A stretch of 64,000 nucleotides of DNA from Paraburkholderia kururiensis (lineage in GTDB: Bacteria; Pseudomonadota; Gammaproteobacteria; Burkholderiales; Burkholderiaceae). The translations under genes and the position numbers were made by a program. Each line of letters starts with the position of its first letter. Position 1 is the stretch's first letter. Below, in pieces: positions 7,521 through 16,656 of the stretch. Under the pieces are notes generated by a model. It worked only from the letters and a program-made list of their open reading frames with translations. It searched no databases and was not told where the DNA came from. Location: positions 6,613,281 through 6,677,280 of the forward strand of contig NZ_CP139965.1 in NCBI RefSeq assembly GCF_034424375.1, written 5' to 3'.

Positions 7521-9416
7521 TCACACGATCGTGCCTTCGCCCAGCGCCGCGCCGTGTTGCAGGCGCATCAGGTCGTCTTCCGAACGGTGGCACAGCACGA
7601 CGGCCCCGTTCGAAAGCTGCCGCCGCGACGGAGCGGTCGTATTGCACAGTCCGTCCACACGCATGGGGCACCGCCCGACGAACGTGCAGAGCTCCACGTC
7701 TTGTGCGACGGTGCCAATCGGCGGCAGCTCGCCGTGACAACGCGCCGACGCTTCATCGAGCCAGCCCGCGCGCAACTCCGGCGCGGACGAGATGAGCAGG
7801 TCCGCGTACGGATGGAACGGCGGCTCGCACAGCGCCGTGCGGTCGCCCGCTTCCACGCGATGCCCCGCGTAGAGCACGACGATGTCGTCGCTGATCGAAC
7901 GCATCTTGCCGATGTCGTGCGTGATGAAGAGATACGAGATGCCGAGTTTGCGCTGCAGGTCCGCGAGCAGGTCGAGAATGGCCGCGCCCACCACCGTATC
8001 GAGTGCGGACGTCACCTCGTCGCAAAGAATCAGGTCGGGTTCGGCCGCGAGCGCACGCGCCAGATTCACGCGCTGCTTCTGCCCGCCCGAGAGTTCGGCG
8101 GGCCGCCGCGTCGCAAGCGCGGCGGGCAGGCGCACGAGTTCGAGCAGCTCGGCCACGCGGTCCCGCGCGCGCTCGCCCTTCATGCCGTGATAGAACGCCA
8201 GCGGCCGCGCCAGAATCTGGCCGATGGTGTGAGACGGATTCAGCGCCGTGTCGGCATTCTGGAACACGATCTGAATGCGCCGGAACTGCTCCTTCGTGCG
8301 CTGCTCCATGCGTGCCGGCATGGGCTCGCCGTCCAGCAACAGTTGCCCACCTCCCACCGGCACGAGCCCGGCAATAACTTTCGCGAGTGTCGTCTTTCCC
8401 GAGCCCGATTCGCCGATCACGCCTACCGTCTTGCCGCGATGAATCACGAGATCGACGTCGTCGAGAATGCGCGTAGCGGGCAGCCCTTTGGCGTCGACGC
8501 GTCCGTAGCCGGCCACGAGGCGCCGCACTTCGAGCAGCGGCCGTTGCTGCGCGGCGCTGGAAGCAACGCCTGACACCGGTGCAGCCCCGCCAGCGGCACC
8601 CTCGCGCACGCCGCGCGGTGTCGGCGTAATGGCCGCGATCAGGCTCTGCGTGTAGCGATGCGCGGGCGCGTGCAGGATCTGTTCCGTGCTGCCCACTTCG
8701 CGTATCTCGCCGTCGCTCAGCACGACGATGCGGTCGGCCATCTGCGCGACCACGGCAAGATCGTGCGACACGTATACCGCCGTCGTGCCCAGCTCCTTCA
8801 CGACCTTGCGGAACGCGATCAGCACGTCGATCTGCGTGGTGACGTCGAGCGCGGTGGTGGGCTCGTCGAGAATCACGAGTTCGGGGTCGGTGATCAATGC
8901 CATCGCCGCAAGCAGCCGCTGCAACTGCCCGCCCGAGACCTGATGCGGATAGCGTTTTCCGATGCGTTCGGGGTCGGGCAACGCGAGTGCGCGAAAGAGT
9001 TCGACGGCTTTGGCCCGCGCCGCGCTCTTGCTCAACGTACCGTGAATCAGCGCGCTTTCGATCACCTGATCGAGAATCGTGCGTGCCGGGTTGAACGCGG
9101 CCGCGGCGCTCTGCGCGATATACGAGACCTTGCGGCCGCGCAGCCCGGCCAGTTGATCGGGCGACAGCGAACGCACGTCGCAGCCGCCCACGCGAGTGGA
9201 GCCGCCCGCAATGCGGCAGCCGCTGCGCGCGTGGCCCATCAGCGAAAGCGCGATGGTCGTCTTGCCCGAGCCCGATTCGCCGATCAGCGCGAGCACTTCG
9301 CCGCGCGCCACGTCGAAGTCGATGTCGCGCACGATGGGTGTTTCGGCGCCGCCGTCGGCCGAGCCCACGACACGCAGGCCGCGCACTTCCACCAGGTTGC
9401 CGGTGTTCGTGTTCAT
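7521..9416 (-). CDS. Fused dipeptide/oligopeptide-type ABC ATPase (DppD-DppF fusion)
   Basis: A 631-residue protein with two full nucleotide-binding domains. NBD1: Walker A GESGSGKTT near residues 46-54, signature VSGGQLQRL, Walker B LVILDEPT, switch His in VSHD. NBD2: GESGSGKTT, LSGGQKQRV, LILCDEVTSALD, THD. The tail carries the Cys-containing oligopeptide-transporter C-terminal element (CTFVGRCPMRVDGLC). Two NBDs in one chain occur in GsiA- and YejF-like systems. The start at 9416 is preceded by a GGGAG-type site and lies 1 nt after the DppC-like permease stop. It powers import through the two permeases upstream. Confidence 0.9.
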   Translation of the reverse strand: MNTNTGNLVEVRGLRVVGSADGGAETPIVRDIDFDVARGEVLALIGESGSGKTTIALSLMGHARSGCRIAGGSTRVGGCDVRSLSPDQLAGLRGRKVSYIAQSAAAAFNPARTILDQVIESALIHGTLSKSAARAKAVELFRALALPDPERIGKRYPHQVSGGQLQRLLAAMALITDPELVILDEPTTALDVTTQIDVLIAFRKVVKELGTTAVYVSHDLAVVAQMADRIVVLSDGEIREVGSTEQILHAPAHRYTQSLIAAITPTPRGVREGAAGGAAPVSGVASSAAQQRPLLEVRRLVAGYGRVDAKGLPATRILDDVDLVIHRGKTVGVIGESGSGKTTLAKVIAGLVPVGGGQLLLDGEPMPARMEQRTKEQFRRIQIVFQNADTALNPSHTIGQILARPLAFYHGMKGERARDRVAELLELVRLPAALATRRPAELSGGQKQRVNLARALAAEPDLILCDEVTSALDTVVGAAILDLLADLQRKLGISYLFITHDIGKMRSISDDIVVLYAGHRVEAGDRTALCEPPFHPYADLLISSAPELRAGWLDEASARCHGELPPIGTVAQDVELCTFVGRCPMRVDGLCNTTAPSRRQLSNGAVVLCHRSEDDLMRLQHGAALGEGTIV

Positions 9417-9417
9417 C

Positions 9418-10410
9418 TCACGCTCCCCCCACCGGCCGGCGCGCACGCAGACGGTTGCCCGTGCTGCCGCGCAGGCCGTCGATCAGCAGGTTCACGCCCA
9501 CCGTGAGCAGCGCGATCGCAATGGCCGGCATCAGCACGACTGGTGCGCCGTCGCCCAGGCACGCAATGTTCTCGCGCACGAGCGAACCCAGGTCCGCGTA
9601 CGGCGGCTGCACGCCGAGGCCCAGAAAACTAAGGCCGCTCAGCAGCAGCACCACGAACACGAAGCGCAGCCCCAGGTCCGCGAGCATGGGGTGGATCATG
9701 TTCGGCAGGATTTCGAAGCAACAGATGTAGATCGCGCTTTCGCCGCGCACACGCGCCACCTGCACGTATTCGAGCGAGCTGATGTTCACGGCCAGCGCCC
9801 GCGCAATGCGATAGGCGCCGGGCGTGTAGCTCACGGCGGCCGTGAGAATCAGAAGCGGCAGCGACGAACCGAACGCGGCCACCACCATCAGCGCAAACAT
9901 CTTGGTGGGAATCGAGCTGACGGCGTCGAGCACGCGGCTCATCGTTTCGTCCACCGCCTTGCCCGCCACGGCGGCGAGCAGCCCCAGGCTCGTGCCGACG
10001 AAGGCCGCCATGGACGCCGCGGCCAGCGCAAGCAGCACCGTGAGGCGCGTGCCGTGAATGATGCGGCTCAGCATGTCGCGGCCGATGTAATCCGAGCCGA
10101 GCGGCAGCTTCGCGCTGAAGCCCGCGAACACGTCCGGCGACACAATGGCGCCTTCGGAATGCGGCGCGAGCCACGGGCCGACCACCGCGACGAACAGCAT
10201 GAACGCCACCATCACGAGACCGATGCGTCCGCTCGTCGAAAGCCGCAGCTTGCGCCGCGCGCGGCGTGCAGGCGGTGCGGAACCCGCCGAACCTGTTGAA
10301 CCGCCGGCCCCGTTCGCACCGCCGGATGCGGGCTCCGGAAAAGATGAAGACATGCTGGCGCTCCTTGTCAGCGCGACCGGCGAACGGCGCAGGAAAGACT
10401 GGCGGTTCAT
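9418..10410 (-). CDS. Peptide-type ABC permease, DppC family
   Basis: A 330-residue inner-membrane protein. A Gly/Ala/Pro-rich cytoplasmic leader (about 60 residues) precedes the first membrane helix (GLVMVAFMLFVAVVGPWLAP). The LGSDYIGRDMLSRIIHGTR segment is a DppC/OppC hallmark, and the ATPase-contact EAA loop includes YVQVARVRGES. The start at 10410 overlaps the upstream permease stop (ATGA); the longer in-frame extension upstream is shadow sequence. The long low-complexity N-terminus means an internal Met about 19 residues later (MSSSFPEP) is an alternative start. Confidence 0.88.
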   Translation of the reverse strand: MNRQSFLRRSPVALTRSASMSSSFPEPASGGANGAGGSTGSAGSAPPARRARRKLRLSTSGRIGLVMVAFMLFVAVVGPWLAPHSEGAIVSPDVFAGFSAKLPLGSDYIGRDMLSRIIHGTRLTVLLALAAASMAAFVGTSLGLLAAVAGKAVDETMSRVLDAVSSIPTKMFALMVVAAFGSSLPLLILTAAVSYTPGAYRIARALAVNISSLEYVQVARVRGESAIYICCFEILPNMIHPMLADLGLRFVFVVLLLSGLSFLGLGVQPPYADLGSLVRENIACLGDGAPVVLMPAIAIALLTVGVNLLIDGLRGSTGNRLRARRPVGGA

Positions 10411-11360
10411 GTGCGCAACCTCGGGTTGGACACGATCGCGCAGAGGTCCGCGAGCGTGACGAGTATCAGATACGCAAGACAGAACAGCATCGTGCACGCC
10501 TGCACGAGCGGAATGTCGCGATTGCTCACGGCATCCACCATGAGCCGCGCGAGCCCCGGATAGTTGAAGATGGTTTCCACGATGATCACGCCGCCCAGCA
10601 GATACGACAGGCTCAGCGCCACCGCGTTCGCGATGGGCCCGATCGCATTGGGCAACGCGTGGCGCAGCACGACGCGCGCGGGCCGCGCCCCTTTGAGAAT
10701 CGCCATTTCCACGTACGACGCGCGCAATTGCTCGACCACCGCGGCACGCGTCATGCGCGCCATCTGCGCCACGATCACGCAGCACAGCGTGATGACGGGC
10801 ATCGCGTAGGCGCGCAAGAACTGGTTGAACGTTTCGATCTCGCCGCCATACGACAGCGCGGAAAGCCAGCGCAGTTTCACGGCGAAGATCAGCACCGCGA
10901 ACGTAGCGATCAGGAATTCGGGCGTGGCCACCAGCGACAGCGTGCCGAGACTCACGATGCGATCGAGCAGCGTGCCCTGCTTCACCGCGGCCAGAATGCC
11001 GAGCCCGATGGCGAACGGCACGGACACCACCGTCGTGATGGCAGCCAGCGACAACGACTTCGGCAGGCGGCCCGCAATGAGTTCGCTAACGGGCAGGCTC
11101 GCCGAAAGCGACGTGCCGAAGTTGCCGTGTGAAATGCCGGCGAGCCAGTGGAGATAACGCAGCCAGGCGGGCTGGTCGAGCCCGAACTGCTGGCGCAGCG
11201 CGGCCACCGTTTCGGCGGTGGCGGCCTGGCCCATCGCCTGCTGCGCCGCGTCGCCGGGCAGCAGGTTAGTGATCGTGAAGATGATGAGCGACACGATCAG
11301 CAGCATGAGCACGGTCAGCGCGAGGCGCCGCACGATCAACGAAGCAACGGTCTGGTTCAT
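10407..11360 (-). CDS. Peptide-type ABC permease, DppB family
   Basis: A 317-residue DppB/OppB-type permease with six predicted helices. The N-terminal VVRRLALTVLML-like helix followed by the TNLLPGDAA element is typical, and the conserved EAA loop appears around YVEMAILKGARPARVVLRHALPN. It pairs with the DppC-like permease to form the channel. It overlaps the next gene by 4 nt and is separated from the binding-protein gene by a 171-nt spacer holding a strong stem-loop. Confidence 0.92.
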   Translation of the reverse strand: MNQTVASLIVRRLALTVLMLLIVSLIIFTITNLLPGDAAQQAMGQAATAETVAALRQQFGLDQPAWLRYLHWLAGISHGNFGTSLSASLPVSELIAGRLPKSLSLAAITTVVSVPFAIGLGILAAVKQGTLLDRIVSLGTLSLVATPEFLIATFAVLIFAVKLRWLSALSYGGEIETFNQFLRAYAMPVITLCCVIVAQMARMTRAAVVEQLRASYVEMAILKGARPARVVLRHALPNAIGPIANAVALSLSYLLGGVIIVETIFNYPGLARLMVDAVSNRDIPLVQACTMLFCLAYLILVTLADLCAIVSNPRLRT

Positions 11361-11408
11361 GGTTCCTGCCCGGTAGAACGGCTAGATGCCCAACAGCCCA
11401 CAACAGCC

Positions 11409-11458
11409 CAACCGCGCGGTTGCGACGACACCGGCCGCGCGTGCCACCGCGCGGCCGG
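11409..11458 (-). promoter_or_regulatory. Stem-loop between binding-protein and permease genes
   Basis: A perfect 11-bp inverted repeat CCGGCCGCGCG/CGCGCGGCCGG (11431-11441 and 11448-11458, loop 6 nt) lies next to a 14-bp palindrome CAACCGCGCGGTTG (11409-11422). There is no T-run, so it is probably not a full terminator. In ABC operons such hairpins often protect the abundant binding-protein message and reduce read-through into permease genes. Confidence 0.55.
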
Positions 11459-11531
11459 CCTGTCGTATGCGCTCCAACAACGTCGAAAGCACGGCGCGCG
11501 CCGCATCAACGCGCGCTCGTGCCTGCGAGCA

Positions 11532-13109
11532 TCAGGCATCCCACCACACGTGCTCGGCAAACGAAAAGCCCATCATTGCCCCGGTCGGGATGGAACCCAG
11601 GCCCCTCAGGCGCTTGTCGTAGCCATCCAGCAGACTGAGGAACGCGGGAATGCCGATGCCGCCTTCCTTGCTCACCAGCACCTGCATGTCGGCGTACATC
11701 TGCTTGCGCTTGGCCTCGTCGGTTTCGGCACGCGCGGCGAGCAGCAGCTGATCGAACTTCGGGTTCTTCCATCCGGACTCGTTCCACGGCGCATCGGACT
11801 TGAAGAACTGCGTGAAGAGCACGTCGGCGCTGGGACGCGGATTGATGCTGCCGAAGCCGAGCGGATGCTTCATCCAGTGGTTCGACCAGTAGCCGTCCGC
11901 GGGCACGCGGTTCACCTGCAGGTTCATGCCGATCTTCTGCGCGCTCTGCTGCATGAGCACGGCCATTTCGATCGAACCGTTGGCGTCCGAGGTGGCGAAG
12001 ACGGGCGGAATCGCCGCGCCGATGGCGCCTGCCTTTTGCAGGTGGAACTTGGCGCGGTCCAGATCGTAGGGACGCTGCGGCAGGCCCGCGAAGTAGTAGC
12101 GGTGTCCCGGCGGAATCGGCTGGTCGTTGCCCACCACGGCGAAGCCGCGAAACACGGCCGTGCGGATCTGATCGCGATCGAACAGATACTTCATGCCTTC
12201 CACGAAGTCCGGGTTGCCGGTGAGCGGGTTGTCGCGCCGCATGATGAGGTCGGTGTAGAGGCCCGACTTCGTTTCCTGGATCGCGTAGCCCGGCGTGGAC
12301 GCAATGCGTTGCGTGGCGCGCGGATCGACGCCGTTGATCAACTGCACGTCGCCCGAGAGCAGCGCGTTCGCGCGCGCCGCGTCGTCGGAAATGCCGATCA
12401 GTTCCACCTCGTCGAGGTAGGGCTTGCCCGGGCGCCAGTAGTTGTCGTTGCGCACGCCGACCGTGGTGACGCCTGGCTTGAAAGTCTTGAGCTTGTAGGG
12501 GCCCGTGCCCACGGCGGTGGTGAAATCCGTCGTGCCGTCGCGAATGACGACGAGCTGCGGCGTGGCCAGGATGACGGGCAGATCCGCATTCGGCTGCGTG
12601 AGCGTGATGGTCACCTCGTTCGGGCCAGTGGCCTTCACGTCGGCGAACTGGTCGGCCACGGACTTCACCTTCGACGCCGTGGCCGGGTTCTTGTGGCGCA
12701 GCAGCGAGTACGCCACGTCAGCCGGCGTGAGCGGCTTGCCGTCGTGAAAGGTCACGCCCTTGCGCAGCTTGATGACCCAGGTCTTCGCGTCCGTCGTGTC
12801 GAGCGACTCGGCCAGCGCAGGCTGCGGCGTGAGGCTCGGGTCGAACTGCGTGAGCCCGCTGTAGATCATGAAAAAGCGGATGTAGTCCGAGCCCGAGGAG
12901 CCCTTCGCAGGATCGAGCGTATCGGATGTGGATATCGACTCGTAAGCCGCGCGCACCTTGCCGCCGCGTTTGGGCGCATCCGCGGCGAAGGCGCTCTTTG
13001 CCCCCGCGAGCAGCCCTCCCGCGCCCGAGGCCAGTACGCCGCCCAGAGCCAATACACGCATCATGTCGCGGCGGCTGAAACCACCCTGTTTGATTTCATC
13101 GTCGTTCAT
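11532..13109 (-). CDS. ABC transporter substrate-binding protein, peptide/nickel family 5, Tat-type signal
   Basis: A 525-residue periplasmic solute-binding protein (SBP_bac_5, DppA/OppA fold). A twin-arginine signal is visible: FSRRDMMRVL with RR at residues 13-14, a hydrophobic stretch and a cleavage site near AFAADA. Family blocks include WVIKLRKGVTFHDGKPLTPADVAYS-type sequence near residue 110 and GTGPYKL. The start at 13109 is the Met closest to the Tat motif; upstream in-frame sequence is not signal-like. First gene of the operon that continues with two permeases, the fused ATPase, hyuA and hyuB, suggesting the imported ligand is the hydantoinase substrate or a precursor. Confidence 0.9.
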   Translation of the reverse strand: MNDDEIKQGGFSRRDMMRVLALGGVLASGAGGLLAGAKSAFAADAPKRGGKVRAAYESISTSDTLDPAKGSSGSDYIRFFMIYSGLTQFDPSLTPQPALAESLDTTDAKTWVIKLRKGVTFHDGKPLTPADVAYSLLRHKNPATASKVKSVADQFADVKATGPNEVTITLTQPNADLPVILATPQLVVIRDGTTDFTTAVGTGPYKLKTFKPGVTTVGVRNDNYWRPGKPYLDEVELIGISDDAARANALLSGDVQLINGVDPRATQRIASTPGYAIQETKSGLYTDLIMRRDNPLTGNPDFVEGMKYLFDRDQIRTAVFRGFAVVGNDQPIPPGHRYYFAGLPQRPYDLDRAKFHLQKAGAIGAAIPPVFATSDANGSIEMAVLMQQSAQKIGMNLQVNRVPADGYWSNHWMKHPLGFGSINPRPSADVLFTQFFKSDAPWNESGWKNPKFDQLLLAARAETDEAKRKQMYADMQVLVSKEGGIGIPAFLSLLDGYDKRLRGLGSIPTGAMMGFSFAEHVWWDA

Positions 13110-13674
13110 GGAACCTGCTCCTCGGACAAAGGGAAAGTGACCGCAGTGTTTTATGCTGCCGCTCCTGGTATCGCTCGCCGCGCCTTTTGCTGGTCGCCTG
13201 CAAGGTCTCCTGCGCCCGCCGGGGTCCGTGCCTGCCGTGTCCGGCAAAGCTCACCGCCTGCGTGCTGAATGAATTTAAGCATCGCCAAATTAATGGAATG
13301 TCCTGATTCGCGATGGCGCGCAGTCGAAAGTCGCCGTTTTGATGGGCTCCCGCAGCAGGAATTGCTATGGCCGCCGCAGCACCCTCCGCACGAGGGCCGG
13401 AGGTTGGGGTTACACCCTAGAGCGCGCGGTGTGCCAGGGCAACGCGTGACGTGCGGCAATAATTGGCAAGGATTTGTCCAGACGCGCAGTTCGCGCATGC
13501 GGGCAAACCCCAAAAATACTCAAGCCAGGCGCGCCTGCTGCCGTTTACGGGGGTAGCAGCACGCGGCTTCGCGCGAGACGCGGGCTTCCAGGTCCGCGCC
13601 TCGCGCGAAGCCGCAAGGAGACTGCACGCACATTGCTACATTGAAGTCGTTTCTGAATACGTCAGCGGGACATC
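13110..13674. other. Divergent intergenic region between the hyu-ABC operon and the GGDEF-EAL gene
   Basis: 565 nt with no supported gene. It should carry the leftward promoter of the transporter-hydantoinase operon and the rightward promoter of the GGDEF-EAL gene. No confident -35/-10 pair was identified. The outstanding structure is a long hairpin at 13563-13614. Confidence 0.6.
13563..13614. repeat. Long stem-loop upstream of the GGDEF-EAL gene
   Basis: A perfect 15-bp inverted repeat (GCGGCTTCGCGCGAG at 13563-13577, complement at 13600-13614) continues, after one mismatch, with 5 more base pairs (13579-13583 with 13594-13598), leaving a 10-nt loop. It ends 60 nt before the ATG at 13675 and has no T-run. 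It could fold in the 5' leader of the message or act as a dyad in DNA. Confidence 0.7.
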
Positions 13675-15699
13675 ATGACAAGTCGTCCGGTTCATCGCGC
13701 ATGGACACTCCGCTGCAGGCGCGCCGTCGAAAGATGCGCGAGGCTGTTCGCGGTACCGGCGGAGAATCCCGAGCTCATTCGCTCGCAATCCGCTGCGCTT
13801 TCCACGCAGATTCCTCTGCTGTATTTCATCCTCGTCACCAACAGCGTGGCGCTCGCACTCACGCATCTGCACTCGGCGCCCGCGTGGATGACGGTCTGGA
13901 CGCCCGGTGCCCTGTGCGGCTTTTGCATCGTGCGCCTCGTCTGGTGGCGTCGCATTCGCCATATCGAAGTGGATACGGCCACGCACCTGAGGCGGTTGCG
14001 CCTCACGCTGCGCCTCGTGCCCGTGCTCGGCGTGCTGTTCACCGCCTGGGGCTTCAACCTCTACCGGTACGGCGACGCCTACGCCCAGGCGCACGTGGCG
14101 TTCTACATGGCGATCACGGTGATCGGCTGCATCTTCTGCCTCATGCACCTGCGCGGCGCCGCGCTCATGCTGGCTGCCATCGTGATCCTGCCGTTCGCGG
14201 TGTTCTTCTCGCTCACGGGCAACCTGGTGTTCATGCTGATGGCGGCGAACCTGCTGCTCGTGTGGGTCGCGATGATTTTCGTGCTGCTCGTGCACTACCG
14301 CGACTTCGCGCGGCTCGTGGAATCCACCGTGACGCTCAGGCTGCGCCAGGCCGAAACGCAGCGCCTGAGCGACGAGAATTTCCGGCTCGCGAATCTCGAC
14401 TCGCTCACGGGGCTGCCGAACCGGCGGGCGTTTCTTGCACACGTCGACAGCATGGCGGCGCATGCGAGCGGCCATCACGCAGCCCGCGCGCGGGGCACGC
14501 GCTCCATCGTGATCGGGCTCATCGATCTGGACGACTTCAAGCTGGTCAACGACGCCTACGGTCACAGCACCGGCGACCGCGTGCTCGCCGAAGTGGGCCG
14601 CCGCTTGCTGGACATCAGCACGAACCCGGTGTTCTTCGCGCGGCTCGGCGGCGACGAATTCGGCATGCTGCTGCGCGAAAATCTCTCTACAGACGAATTG
14701 ATGGCCCGTGGCCGCGCCCTCTGCCGGCTGCTTCAACAACCGTACGAACTGGGCGAGCTCACGCTGCGGCTCACGGCATCGGTGGGCTTTGCGGCGTCGC
14801 CGGACGGCCCTCTCGAGCGCCCCGAACTGCTCTTCGAGCAGGCCGACCACGCGCTCTACTACGCCAAGCAGAACGCGCGCGGTGAACCGGTCATCTTCTC
14901 GCACGCGCACGAAAGCGAGCGGCGCCGCATGGGGCTCATCGAACAGGCGCTCGCGCACGCCGACCTCGTGCGCGAACTTTCGGTGGCGTTCCAGCCTATC
15001 GTCGAGTTGCCGAGCCATCGCATTCTGGGCTTCGAAGCGCTGGCGCGCTGGACCCACGAACGGCTCGGCCAGGTGCCGCCCGCCGAATTCATTGCGTGCG
15101 CGGAGCGCTCGAACCGCATCCTGCAGGTGAGCGAAGTGCTGCTGAAGAAGGCGTTGGCCGAAGCGCGGCGCTGGCCCGACGACACCTGGGTGTCGTTCAA
15201 CCTGTCCGCGCGCGACATCGGTTCGCCGGAAGCGACGCAACGCATCGCCGACATCGTGCTCGCGAGCGGCGTGCCGCCTCACCGCATCGAGATGGAGATT
15301 ACCGAAACGGCGCTGGTGAGCGACTTCGACGTGGCGAGCGAATCGCTGCGGCTGCTCAAGGAACTAGGCGTGCGCATTGCGCTCGACGACTTCGGCACGG
15401 GCTTCTCGAGCCTCACCTACGTGCAGCGGCTGCCGCTCGACAAGATCAAGATCGACCGCAGCTTCGTGAGCGACATCGTGCACAACGCGACGGGGCAAAG
15501 CGTGGTGAAGTCCATCGTGGACCTGTGCCGCAACCTCGATCTGGACTGCGTGGTGGAAGGCGCCGAAGACGAGGAGCAGGTGGGCATTCTGCACGAGCTG
15601 GGGTGCCGCAAGATGCAAGGCTATCTGTTCGGCAGGCCGATGGCGGGCGACGCGGCCTGCGCGCTGCTCAGCCGGGAGACGACGATTCAGGCGGCGTGA
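13675..15699 (+). CDS. Membrane GGDEF-EAL cyclic-di-GMP protein
   Basis: A 674-residue bifunctional c-di-GMP protein. The N-terminal about 210 residues hold several hydrophobic helices (an MASE-like sensor not assigned to a named family). The diguanylate cyclase domain carries an intact RLGGDEF motif near residues 323-329. The phosphodiesterase domain has the intact EAL motif near 454-456 (FEALARW), plus FNLSARD, ITETALV, LDDFGTGFSSL, KIDRSF and QGYLFGRPM, so the metal-binding Glu/Asn/Asp residues are present. Both domains therefore look catalytically competent. It stands alone on the plus strand; the start is supported only by a weak GGGA site, with a hairpin in the leader. Confidence 0.92.
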   Translation: MTSRPVHRAWTLRCRRAVERCARLFAVPAENPELIRSQSAALSTQIPLLYFILVTNSVALALTHLHSAPAWMTVWTPGALCGFCIVRLVWWRRIRHIEVDTATHLRRLRLTLRLVPVLGVLFTAWGFNLYRYGDAYAQAHVAFYMAITVIGCIFCLMHLRGAALMLAAIVILPFAVFFSLTGNLVFMLMAANLLLVWVAMIFVLLVHYRDFARLVESTVTLRLRQAETQRLSDENFRLANLDSLTGLPNRRAFLAHVDSMAAHASGHHAARARGTRSIVIGLIDLDDFKLVNDAYGHSTGDRVLAEVGRRLLDISTNPVFFARLGGDEFGMLLRENLSTDELMARGRALCRLLQQPYELGELTLRLTASVGFAASPDGPLERPELLFEQADHALYYAKQNARGEPVIFSHAHESERRRMGLIEQALAHADLVRELSVAFQPIVELPSHRILGFEALARWTHERLGQVPPAEFIACAERSNRILQVSEVLLKKALAEARRWPDDTWVSFNLSARDIGSPEATQRIADIVLASGVPPHRIEMEITETALVSDFDVASESLRLLKELGVRIALDDFGTGFSSLTYVQRLPLDKIKIDRSFVSDIVHNATGQSVVKSIVDLCRNLDLDCVVEGAEDEEQVGILHELGCRKMQGYLFGRPMAGDAACALLSRETTIQAA

Positions 15700-15815
15700 G
15701 TTGCGGGGCCGGCTTTTCGGGCGGCCTTTCGGCGGTGTGAATGGTGGGCTGAATGGCCGGCGTAGGGCGCGGGAGACCAACGCGGTCGACCGCACGGCCC
15801 GCCCCCTTTAGCGAT

Positions 15816-16586
15816 TCAAAGCACGTTGAGCATCGCCAGCGCCGTTTCCTGCATGTGCGGCAGCACGCGCTTGAGCGACGCGTCGGCCGTCTCGTCGCCT
15901 ATCGGCATGTTGGTGCTCAGTGCCGCCACCACCTGGCCGTGCCGGTTTTTCAGCGGAATGGCGATGCCTCTCACCCCCACCTGCAACTGCTGCTCGATGA
16001 TCGCGTAGCCCTTCGCGCGGGCGCGGCGAATGCTGGTCAGCAGTTTCGCCGGGTCGGTGATGGTGTGCGGCGTGAAGGGGCGCAGCGGCGTCGAGTTGAG
16101 CCAGTCCACCACGGCGTGCTCGTCCGGCTCGAATGCGAGCAGCACGACGCCCGGCGACGTGAGCGGTGCCGGCACGCGCGCGCCCAGCACGAAGCCCGTG
16201 GTCATCACACGCGAGGGGCTGTTGCGCGCGATGAACACGAGCTCCCATTCGTCCAGCACGCTCACGTACACGCCTTCGCCAATCGCCGCGCTCAACTGCT
16301 GCAGATACGGTTGCACCATGCGCGGCAGGCGCGCCGAATCGAAATACGACCAGCCGACGCGCAGCACGCGCGGCGTGAGTCCGAAGAGCTTGCCGTCGGT
16401 ATAGAGATACCCGAGATGCTCGAGCGTGAGCAGATAGCGGCGCGCGGCGGTGCGGGTCAGGCCCGTACGCTCGGCGGCCTGCGTGGGGGTCATGCGGGGA
16501 TGGGCGTCGTCGAAGGCTTCCAGGATCGCGAGGCCCTTTTCGAGACCCGCGATCCAGTCGCGCCTTGCCAGCGGTGTCTTGCTCAT
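15816..16586 (-). CDS. IclR-family transcriptional regulator
   Basis: A 256-residue regulator. The N-terminal winged helix-turn-helix (about residues 14-70: GLAILEAFDDAHPRMTP through ARRYLLTLEHLGYL) is followed by the IclR effector-binding domain (GEGVYVSVLDEWELVFIAR, then GYAIIEQQLQVGVRGIAIPL). The pattern resembles the PcaR/PcaU/PobR branch, which often controls aromatic-acid catabolism. It lies 70 nt downstream of the MHS-family transporter on the same strand, so it probably regulates that carrier in response to its substrate. No catabolic enzymes are adjacent to name the effector. Confidence 0.88.
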   Translation of the reverse strand: MSKTPLARRDWIAGLEKGLAILEAFDDAHPRMTPTQAAERTGLTRTAARRYLLTLEHLGYLYTDGKLFGLTPRVLRVGWSYFDSARLPRMVQPYLQQLSAAIGEGVYVSVLDEWELVFIARNSPSRVMTTGFVLGARVPAPLTSPGVVLLAFEPDEHAVVDWLNSTPLRPFTPHTITDPAKLLTSIRRARAKGYAIIEQQLQVGVRGIAIPLKNRHGQVVAALSTNMPIGDETADASLKRVLPHMQETALAMLNVL

Positions 16587-16656
16587 GCGTGTGGAGGCCG
16601 AGGCCGGTCGATCGTTGCGCGCGCGGCTGGGGTGCCGCGACGCGACATGCTGCGAA

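Noticed and set aside
3082..7795. Two very long plus-strand frames (about 800 codons each) opposite hyuB and hyuA
   Set aside because: Low-complexity Arg/His/Ala sequence, no ribosome binding sites, and the opposite strand encodes strong enzyme families end to end.
11361..11531. Treating the 11431-11458 hairpin as a full terminator
   Set aside because: It lacks a T-run and lies inside what gene content indicates is one operon.
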